From the NCBI GenBank assembly GCA_012519125.1, contig JAAYQY010000344.1, positions 1 to 8,890 on the forward strand: a DNA stretch of 8,890 nt. Reading direction: 5' to 3'. The number at the start of each line of letters is the position of its first letter. The stretch's first letter is position 1. The notes under the pieces are model-generated. The model saw only the letters and a list, made by a program, of their open reading frames with translations, made no database searches and was not told the DNA's origin. Positions 1-5,040 of the stretch are shown piece after piece. The translations under genes were made by a program, and so were the position numbers. Source of the stretch: Spirochaetales bacterium (lineage in GTDB: Bacteria > Spirochaetota > Spirochaetia > Sphaerochaetales > Sphaerochaetaceae).

Positions 1-1800
1 ATTTTCGGGGCGGTGGGACAGAGTACCATCGATATTCGTGCGGTACAGATGCTTGAGGGGGTAGCCAGTGTGGTTCCCATCAGCAAGCCTTACAAGCTAG
101 CTTCACGCGAGTTGAAGAAAGAGGATACCATCGTAACGGTGGGCAACGTGAAGATCGGGGGAAACAGGATTGCCATCATGGCAGGTCCTTGTGCCGTAGA
201 GTCACGTGAACAGATCATGACCATTGCTGCATCAGTTCGAGAGGCAGGGGCTGTCGTCCTGCGTGGGGGAGCTTTCAAACCCCGTACCAGCCCGTATGCT
301 TTCCAAGGCTTGGGAGAGGAAGGCCTAAAGTATCTCAAAGAGGCCGGAGAGGCGTACGGCATGCCGGTAACCACCGAGATCGTGAACCCCTCGGACGCTC
401 CGATGATGACCAAATACATCGACATGTTCCAGATTGGTGCAAGGAACATGCAGAACTTCGAACTGCTGAAAGCGGTGGGAAAGACCGGCATGCCTGTCCT
501 GCTCAAGCGCGGCTTGTGTGCTACCATCGAGGAGTGGCTGATGGCAGCTGAGTACCTGATGGCAAGTGGCACCGATCAGGTGGTGCTCTGCGAACGAGGT
601 ATCCGCACCTATGAGCGTGCCACCCGCAATACGCTTGATATCTCAGCCATCCCGGTGGTGCAGAAGATGACCCATCTTCCCGTCATCGGTGATCCCAGCC
701 ATGCCACCGGTATGCGTGACATGGTAAGCCCGATGAGCCTTGCCCTGATTGCAAGCGGTGCATCAGGCCTGATTGTGGAAGTCCACAACAACCCCGAAAA
801 AGCCTACAGTGATGGCCCCCAGTCCCTCTATCCATCCCAGTTTGAGAAGTTGATGCGTGACCTGCAGGCCCTCAGTGCTGTGGTGGGAAAGTCGCTTGAA
901 CGGATTCCCCGTCTGCAGGCTTCCTCCCTTCCTGATGCCAAGGTTGCCGTTTCTGCATCATCCGATCTCATTGTTGCCTTCCAGGGAGAACGGGGTGCCT
1001 ACAGTGAGCTTGCCATCCGCAGGGCCTTTGATGAATCGACACAGGTTCTTCCCTGTCCCTCCTTCGCCTCCGTCTTCGACGCTGTGATGCAAGGCAAGGC
1101 TGCTTACGGAATGATTCCGGTGGAGAATACCCTTGGAGGCACCCTCTATGAGAACCTTGATTTGCTCGATCGTCATCCTGCCATCCAGGTGGTAGGTGAG
1201 CAGCAGATCAGGATCATCCACAACCTCATTGCGCTTCCCGGAGCCAAGAAGGAAGACATTCGTGAGATCTACTCGCATCCACAAGGCTTGGCACAATGCA
1301 CACAGTTCTTGCAGAACGAGATGGCCCATGCCCAGGCTATTCCCTTCTTCGATACCGCAGGAGCGGTAGGCCATATCAAGCAGATTGGCGATCCGACCAA
1401 AGCTGCTATTGCCGGCACTCCCGCTGCGAAGGTACATGGGATGGAGATCCTGCAGGAGGGCATTGAGAGCAACAGCCGAAACTATACCCGCTTCTACATC
1501 ATCTGCCGTGAAGAACGATCGGCCGTCTACCGCTCCAGCGTTGCGGTAAACCGGGCTTCGCTGAACTTCACTGTCCCCGACAGGCCCGGTTCCCTCTTCG
1601 AGGCACTTCTTGTTCTGACCAAGCACGGACTGAACATGAAGAAACTGGAAAGCCGGCCCATTCCGGGTAAACCTTGGGAGTACTCGTTCTTCGTGGAGAC
1701 CGAGCTTGGGGATGCAGGGGCATTCGAGACCGCATTGGAAGAGCTGAAGGCTCTCTGCCATTCGATCAGGGTTCTGGGGACCTTTACCGCCAATCACTAG
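1..1800 (+). CDS. aroF-pheA: Fused DAHP synthase / prephenate dehydratase with C-terminal ACT domain (5' end cut by window)
   Basis: The protein joins the first shikimate step (PEP + erythrose-4-phosphate to DAHP) to conversion of prephenate to phenylpyruvate, in the cytoplasm. The frame is open to base 1, so the gene begins upstream. Counting GTG at base 13 as codon 1, the end of a ferredoxin-like regulatory domain (to about 28) is followed by a DAHP synthase barrel (about 38-295) with GPCAVES, KPRTSPY, LLKRG, CERGIRT and DPSH. The metal ligands Cys60, His230, Glu256 and Asp267 match the spacing of Cys102, His272, Glu298 and Asp309 in the Thermotoga maritima enzyme, so roughly 38 residues are probably missing. 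A linker (about 300-318) leads to prephenate dehydratase (about 319-500), with PVENT at 369-373 and the catalytic TRF at 492-494. The ACT domain (about 514-595) has the Phe-binding ESRP motif at 546-549. No chorismate mutase domain is visible. Identity is very sure; whether both activities work is inferred. Confidence 0.95.
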   Translation: MFGAVGQSTIDIRAVQMLEGVASVVPISKPYKLASRELKKEDTIVTVGNVKIGGNRIAIMAGPCAVESREQIMTIAASVREAGAVVLRGGAFKPRTSPYAFQGLGEEGLKYLKEAGEAYGMPVTTEIVNPSDAPMMTKYIDMFQIGARNMQNFELLKAVGKTGMPVLLKRGLCATIEEWLMAAEYLMASGTDQVVLCERGIRTYERATRNTLDISAIPVVQKMTHLPVIGDPSHATGMRDMVSPMSLALIASGASGLIVEVHNNPEKAYSDGPQSLYPSQFEKLMRDLQALSAVVGKSLERIPRLQASSLPDAKVAVSASSDLIVAFQGERGAYSELAIRRAFDESTQVLPCPSFASVFDAVMQGKAAYGMIPVENTLGGTLYENLDLLDRHPAIQVVGEQQIRIIHNLIALPGAKKEDIREIYSHPQGLAQCTQFLQNEMAHAQAIPFFDTAGAVGHIKQIGDPTKAAIAGTPAAKVHGMEILQEGIESNSRNYTRFYIICREERSAVYRSSVAVNRASLNFTVPDRPGSLFEALLVLTKHGLNMKKLESRPIPGKPWEYSFFVETELGDAGAFETALEELKALCHSIRVLGTFTANH

Positions 1801-1801
1801 G

Positions 1802-2347
1802 ATGGGCACTGAGCGCTCGTTTACGCCAAACTTGTTGGTGATGGGCTTGCTTATCACCGATCTCTCCCTTCTCTCCTCTCTCACCGAGAAGTTGGTCAGT
1901 GAGTTCGGACCGGTCATGGCGATGAGTGAACCGAGTAGGTTCGTGTTCACCGACTACTATGACCAGGAGATGGGTGCCAAGCCTTGGCGACTTTATCTCT
2001 GTTTCGAGCGCTTGGTAGACCCTTCCTCCCTTGCCGATATCAAGAAATGGACCAATGCCCTTGAAACAGACTGGGAGAGGGAGGGAAGACGAACGTGCAA
2101 TCTCGATCCCGGACTGCTTAGCCTCTCGTCCCTCATTCTGGCAACCACCAAGGCTCGGGCTCATCGCATTCCGCTTCATTCCGGTATTCATGCAGAGGTG
2201 ACGCTGATCTACCAAGCAGGGGCCTTTTCCATTTTGCCTTGGACCTACCAGGACTACCGAAGCGAGGGCGTGCAGGCCATGCTCAAAGTATGGAGAGAGG
2301 TCTATCACAAGCAGTTGAAGCAAGCAGGATATCTCCACCTCTTCTAG
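1802..2347 (+). CDS. DUF4416 family protein
   Basis: This 181-residue protein fits the DUF4416 family, whose biochemical role is unknown; the 'GTP-binding protein' label sometimes given to it has no visible support here, since no P-loop (GxxxxGKS/T) is present. Recognisable family blocks, in order, are FTDYYDQEMG (49-58), FERLVDP (68-74), a segment ending RRTCNLDPG (96-104), ATTKARAHRI (114-123), GIHAEVTLIY (128-137) and LPWTYQDYR (145-153). It has no signal peptide or membrane segment, so it is probably cytoplasmic. The ATG lies one base after the stop of the upstream fusion gene, and the only Shine-Dalgarno-like bases (AGG) abut the start, which suggests translational coupling. The next ATG (codon 14) would cut into the first conserved strand, so the upstream start is preferred. 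Co-transcription with its neighbours is likely, but shared function is not implied. Confidence 0.88.
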   Translation: MGTERSFTPNLLVMGLLITDLSLLSSLTEKLVSEFGPVMAMSEPSRFVFTDYYDQEMGAKPWRLYLCFERLVDPSSLADIKKWTNALETDWEREGRRTCNLDPGLLSLSSLILATTKARAHRIPLHSGIHAEVTLIYQAGAFSILPWTYQDYRSEGVQAMLKVWREVYHKQLKQAGYLHLF

Positions 2348-2350
2348 GGT

Positions 2351-3079
2351 GTGAGAGTCTGTATTGTCTGTCTCATGCTCTGCCTGCTTGCAGGGTGTGA
2401 GACCCATATCCTTACTGAGCGTACCATTGAGGTCGTTCTTTCAGAAAAGCATCCCTGGCATGAGGCAAGCCACCACCCGCTGTGGTACACCTTGGTGTAT
2501 ACCGATGGCAAGGGGGGCCTTGAAAAACGCTATCTGCTTCCAGGAACAACGCGGGTGAAGCTATCGGTTGCCAGGGGTAAGATGACAGTCATTGCTGCCT
2601 ATCCGCTCTCTTCTCTCCACCCTGTCGCCGGATTCTGCCATCCAGGAAGTGAAAACAGCATCTCACTCTGTGAAGAGAACGGAAGCCTTGCAGATTTGCT
2701 TCTCAATTCCTATGAGAAGAATCATGAGGCGGTTGAGAACCTGCAAGGAAACCTTCTTGCCTCGTTGGTGGGTGATGCCTCTTTGGTTGATGGCAATGCG
2801 CTCATGGTTTCGCTGCTCAATGGAGAGTTTGCACAGAGTACGATGACTGTACTGCAGATGCTGCCCGTTACGCTTTCCGATCTTCCCGAAGGATACTGGG
2901 TTCCTGAGCGAAATGCACAACAAGCCTTTTGGAGCCAGTGGGGTGAAGCAGTGGACCTCCAGGTGAGGGGAGGCCTGCAGCGGTGGTGGAACCGTGAGCG
3001 TTCCCTCTGCCTCACCCTCTATGCAGACTTGACTGAGCGGCGGTATCTGAGCAGCCTTGCAAAGGCTCCGCTGTGGTAA
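2351..3079 (+). CDS. Predicted lipoprotein of unknown function
   Basis: This 242-residue protein starts at a GTG three bases after the previous stop. It opens with a very short signal, MRVCIVCLMLCLLAGC, whose LAGC lipobox puts the lipidated cysteine at residue 16; it should therefore be anchored to a membrane by lipid after signal peptidase II cleavage. The only positive charge before the hydrophobic core is Arg2, so the signal is minimal. Residues about 25-85 read like alternating beta strands (a small sandwich is plausible), residues about 110-170 look helical, and the C-terminal third is rich in tryptophan (W183, W194, W197, W212, W213, W242). Cysteines 96, 107 and 220 could form a disulphide. 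I recognise no family. It is in the same reading frame as the DUF4416 gene, separated by TAG and a single GGT codon, but the lipobox right after the GTG argues for independent initiation. SD-like AGGG overlaps the preceding stop. Confidence 0.8.
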   Translation: MRVCIVCLMLCLLAGCETHILTERTIEVVLSEKHPWHEASHHPLWYTLVYTDGKGGLEKRYLLPGTTRVKLSVARGKMTVIAAYPLSSLHPVAGFCHPGSENSISLCEENGSLADLLLNSYEKNHEAVENLQGNLLASLVGDASLVDGNALMVSLLNGEFAQSTMTVLQMLPVTLSDLPEGYWVPERNAQQAFWSQWGEAVDLQVRGGLQRWWNRERSLCLTLYADLTERRYLSSLAKAPLW

Positions 3080-3122
3080 TACCAGCTTCCCATTTTGCCC
3101 ATAAACCGATACAGTCAAAGGT

Positions 3123-4331
3123 ATGGAATCCCTTCGAGAACTCTATAGGATCGGATACGGTCCCTCCAGCAGTCATACCATGGGGCCCCGAGCTGCGGCA
3201 ACCCATTTTCTTTTTACGTTCACTCAGGCAGATCGCTATGAGGCTGATTTGTACGGAAGTCTTGCGGCTACCGGAAAGGGTCACCTTACCGACAAAGCGC
3301 TGAGAGAGGTTTTTGCTTCCCAACAAAAGGAAGTGGAAATCATCTGGTATCCTGAGATTGAAAAACCCTTCCATCCCAACGCATTGACGATCAGGTCTTT
3401 TGATGCAGAGGGAGCAATCCAACATGAGCAGACCTACTATAGTGTGGGTGGGGGTAAGATTGTTGTTGAAGGGGAAGAGGCTGCACAGAATCTGGAAGTC
3501 TACCCGAAAGAGTACTCCAGGATGCGCCAGATTCTCGACTATTGTTCTGAGGAAGGTTTGCAGTTTTGGGAGTTTGCCCTGCAGTTTGAAGATCCCCAGA
3601 TTCTCACCTATATGGATGAAGTCTGGACAGTGATGAGCGAAGCTGTTGAGAATGGGCTCAACGCAGAGGGAGTGCTCCCCGGGGGCTTGAAGCTTGCCCG
3701 CAAGGCAAGCCAGTACAACTCCAAGGCGAGTGACTTCAATGGGCCGTTGGGAAATACCGCACTTGCTCTCAGCTATGCACTGGCTGTCAGTGAGGAGAAC
3801 GCAGGGGGAGGGAGAATCGTCACCGCTCCAACCTGCGGCAGCTGCGGTGTGCTTCCCGGGGTACTGTACTATCTTGCCAGACAGTACAAATTCCCCAGGA
3901 TCAAGATTCTTCGTTCTCTTCTGACAGCCGGCATCATTGGCAACGTGGTGAAGACCAATGGTTCCATCAGCGGAGCTGAGGTAGGATGCCAAGGGGAGAT
4001 CGGGGTGGCTTGTGCCATGGCAGGTGCTGCCGCAACCCATCTGCTCGGTGGGACGATCCATCAAATTGAGTATGCTGCAGAGATGGGCCTTGAGCATCAT
4101 CTAGGACTTACGTGCGATCCGATGCGCGGTCTGGTTCAGATTCCCTGTATCGAACGCAATGCCCTTGCTACCATGCGCTCGCTTGACCACTGCACCTACG
4201 CCCTGCTTGGGGATGGAAGGCACAAGGTATCGTTTGACAATGCCATTGAAGTCATGCGGGAAACAGGGCAGGCACTGCCCTCCCTCTACCGAGAGACCTC
4301 CAAAGGTGGATTGGCAAAGGTTTTGGGTTAG
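3123..4331 (+). CDS. sdaA: L-serine ammonia-lyase (serine dehydratase), iron-sulphur-dependent, single chain
   Basis: The enzyme deaminates L-serine to pyruvate and ammonia with a [4Fe-4S] cluster and no PLP. At 402 residues it is shorter than E. coli SdaA (about 454). The N-terminal beta domain carries ELYRIGYGPSSSHTMGPRAA (6-25), YGSLAATGKGHLTD (44-57) and the YSVGGG loop (106-111). The alpha domain holds EGVLPGGLK (182-190), APTCGSCGVLPG (235-246), SISGAEVGCQGEIG (281-294) and the CDPM...QIPCIERNA region (331-347). Cys289, Cys331 and Cys342 keep the 42- and 11-residue spacings of the three cluster ligands in the Legionella enzyme (Cys343, 385, 396). The chain ends GGLAKVLG and lacks the penultimate cysteine found in E. 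coli and Legionella, which supplies the fourth ligand when substrate is absent. ATG at 3123 fits the family start; AAAGG ends one base before it, and a stop lies in frame just upstream. It follows the lipoprotein gene by 43 bases. Confidence 0.95.
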   Translation: MESLRELYRIGYGPSSSHTMGPRAAATHFLFTFTQADRYEADLYGSLAATGKGHLTDKALREVFASQQKEVEIIWYPEIEKPFHPNALTIRSFDAEGAIQHEQTYYSVGGGKIVVEGEEAAQNLEVYPKEYSRMRQILDYCSEEGLQFWEFALQFEDPQILTYMDEVWTVMSEAVENGLNAEGVLPGGLKLARKASQYNSKASDFNGPLGNTALALSYALAVSEENAGGGRIVTAPTCGSCGVLPGVLYYLARQYKFPRIKILRSLLTAGIIGNVVKTNGSISGAEVGCQGEIGVACAMAGAAATHLLGGTIHQIEYAAEMGLEHHLGLTCDPMRGLVQIPCIERNALATMRSLDHCTYALLGDGRHKVSFDNAIEVMRETGQALPSLYRETSKGGLAKVLG

Positions 4332-4373
4332 GCTTTGATGTGTCATAAGATTGGTAAGAATAGTAAATATTCA

Positions 4374-4390
4374 TAATATGTAACATATTA
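4374..4390. repeat. AT-rich perfect inverted repeat, possible operator
   Basis: The arms TAATATG and CATATTA are exact reverse complements separated by TAA, giving a 17-base dyad. Its pure AT-rich character and short spacer look more like a site for a dimeric DNA-binding protein than like a terminator. TTC (4370-4372) and GAA (4393-4395) extend the symmetry after a small mismatch. It lies 43 bases past the sdaA stop and about 17 bases upstream of a candidate -35 box. The binding protein is unknown. Confidence 0.4.
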
Positions 4391-4406
4391 AAGAAATGAC
4401 TAGTCT

Positions 4407-4433
4407 TTTACAGTGAATTGTTCGGAATAAAAT
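4407..4433 (+). promoter_or_regulatory. Candidate sigma70-type promoter
   Basis: TTTACA (4407-4412) and TAAAAT (4428-4433) each match the consensus at five of six positions. The spacer is only 15 bases, shorter than the usual 16-18, which weakens the call. If used, it would give the small gene starting at 4518 a leader of roughly 80 bases. Confidence 0.25.
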
Positions 4434-4475
4434 ACCGGAGCAATGAGAAACACCTGAGGGTAACATCCTTCACTC

Positions 4476-4505
4476 TTGACATAGGTTTATACACTACAGT
4501 ACTGT
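4476..4505 (+). promoter_or_regulatory. Candidate promoter with overlapping 10-base palindrome
   Basis: A perfect -35 box TTGACA (4476-4481) is followed after 18 bases by a poor -10, TACTGT (4500-4505); the alternative TACAGT at 4495-4500 is only 13 bases away. The palindrome ACAGTACTGT (4496-4505) overlaps both -10 candidates, a place where a repressor would act. Transcription from here would start near 4511-4513, giving almost no leader for an ATG at 4518. Confidence 0.25.
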
Positions 4506-4517
4506 TTGTCATAGCAT

Positions 4518-5003
4518 ATGGAATGCAAAACAGGATTGTACTCTAGCTTCAGAATGGCCTCTCCTTCTGCCCGAATAGTACGTTCGGGTTTGTTTTGCAT
4601 TCTCTTTCTTTGCATTCGCTTATCCTCACTCTTTCCTGCCATCATTCTTGAGACAGCCTCCATCAATGTCGTGATAGAAGTGCAATCTCTTGACGATGAG
4701 GAAGCAGCAGATCAGACTCGCATCCCTATCTGTGACCTTACCCTTCATGCAAAGCATCGGGGTGTCGGAAGGTTGTTCTTGGACCATACCGCGCTCTCCC
4801 AAGGAGCTCAGGCAGTTTCGTATCAACTTGAGGATGAACAGGGGATACGATTCGCAGCAGATCTTCCTTTTGAATATCGGGTGGGAGGAATTGTTCATGA
4901 ACAGGTGAGGGTGGGAAGGTTGTATGCCCGACTTGCTCGTTCCCTGAGCCAAATGCAAGGAATGCAGAGCAGCCTGACCATCCATCTCGTGCTGGAGGAG
5001 TAA
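4518..5003 (+). CDS. Small exported or membrane-anchored protein of unknown function, start uncertain
   Basis: The frame encodes up to 161 residues. From the second methionine (codon 13, base 4554) it reads like a secreted protein: a short positive n-region (RIVR), a hydrophobic core LFCILFLCIRLSSLFPAIIL, then a strand-like mature part beginning near ETASINVVIEV. The cleavage site is poor, so the segment may stay as a membrane anchor. The rest is about 110 residues with alternating hydrophobic strands, ending SLTIHLVLEE; a single beta-sandwich is plausible, but I recognise no family. Neither ATG 4518 nor ATG 4554 has a convincing Shine-Dalgarno sequence, and an inverted repeat (4521-4602) overlaps both. 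The gene has its own AT-rich upstream region, so it is probably a separate unit from sdaA. It faces leuS and stops 37 bases before the leuS stop. Coding is likely because of the signal-like N-terminus and clean fit between neighbours, but this is not proven. Confidence 0.6.
   Translation: MECKTGLYSSFRMASPSARIVRSGLFCILFLCIRLSSLFPAIILETASINVVIEVQSLDDEEAADQTRIPICDLTLHAKHRGVGRLFLDHTALSQGAQAVSYQLEDEQGIRFAADLPFEYRVGGIVHEQVRVGRLYARLARSLSQMQGMQSSLTIHLVLEE
4521..4602 (+). repeat. 12-base perfect inverted repeat enclosing a second hairpin
   Basis: GAATGCAAAACA (4521-4532) is the exact reverse complement of TGTTTTGCATTC (4591-4602); G-U pairs could add one pair outside and two inside. Within the 58-base interval, CCCGAA (4570-4575) pairs with TTCGGG (4583-4588) around a 7-base loop. 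A second copy of TTTGCATTC lies at 4609-4617, so the left arm has two possible partners. The element starts directly after the ATG at 4518 and encloses the ATG at 4554. Confidence 0.45.
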
Positions 5004-5027
5004 AAGAGGGAGGCTCGAAGGCCTCCC
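5002..5027 (-). terminator. Intrinsic terminator of leuS
   Basis: Read on the minus strand, a 7-base-pair GC-rich stem (GGGAGGC with GCCTCCC; arms 5021-5027 and 5008-5014) with a 6-base loop is followed at once by TCTTTT. It begins 14 bases past the leuS stop. The U-tract overlaps the stop codon region of the convergent small gene. On the plus strand the same hairpin is followed by CTTGGG rather than a T-run, so it would stop plus-strand transcription poorly. Confidence 0.8.
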
Positions 5028-5040
5028 CTTGGGTATGTTG

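Larger units (their letters stand above)
4332..4517. other. AT-rich intergenic region between sdaA and the small exported-protein gene
   Basis: This is the longest stretch here without an assigned gene, and it is clearly more AT-rich than its surroundings, above all at 4340-4440. It holds a 7-3-7 perfect inverted repeat (4374-4390), an 8-base palindrome GACTAGTC (4398-4405), two promoter-like pairs of boxes (4407-4433 and 4476-4505) and a 10-base palindrome (4496-4505). No strong GC-rich hairpin with a T-run follows sdaA, so I cannot place a terminator for the left gene block. No open frame of useful length with a ribosome binding site was seen. Confidence 0.6.

Noticed and set aside
958..1950. 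A 330-codon minus-strand frame opposite the prephenate dehydratase part, and the 207-codon frame at 1784-2407 opposite DUF4416.
   Set aside because: Both mirror conserved genes and show no family features; codon bias on the sense strand explains the open frames.
2351..3079. Assigning the lipoprotein a role in serine or aromatic metabolism from its neighbours.
   Set aside because: Gene proximity is the only link and no domain supports it.
3012..4100. A 362-codon minus-strand frame opposite sdaA.
   Set aside because: It lies wholly antisense to conserved SdaA and the end of the lipoprotein gene, with no domain or start signal of its own.
4300..4370. A frameshift near the end of sdaA that would restore a C-terminal cysteine.
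   Set aside because: Neither other frame gives the expected ending: one reads DWQRFWVRL and stops, the other ends GFDVS. Reading through the stop also gives no family-like tail.
4443..4457. A four-codon frame (MRNT) after GGAG, as a leader peptide.
   Set aside because: It is too short, has no run of regulatory codons and no attenuator follows it.
4455..4472. Hairpin TGAGGG/CCTTCA as an sdaA terminator or riboswitch stem.
   Set aside because: It has only six pairs, one of them G-U, no following T-run, and I could match no known riboswitch core around it.
4571..4587. CCGAA...TTCGG as a Gram-positive-type LexA box.
   Set aside because: The half sites are 7 bases apart and lack the C and G of CGAAC-N4-GTTCG, so it does not fit.
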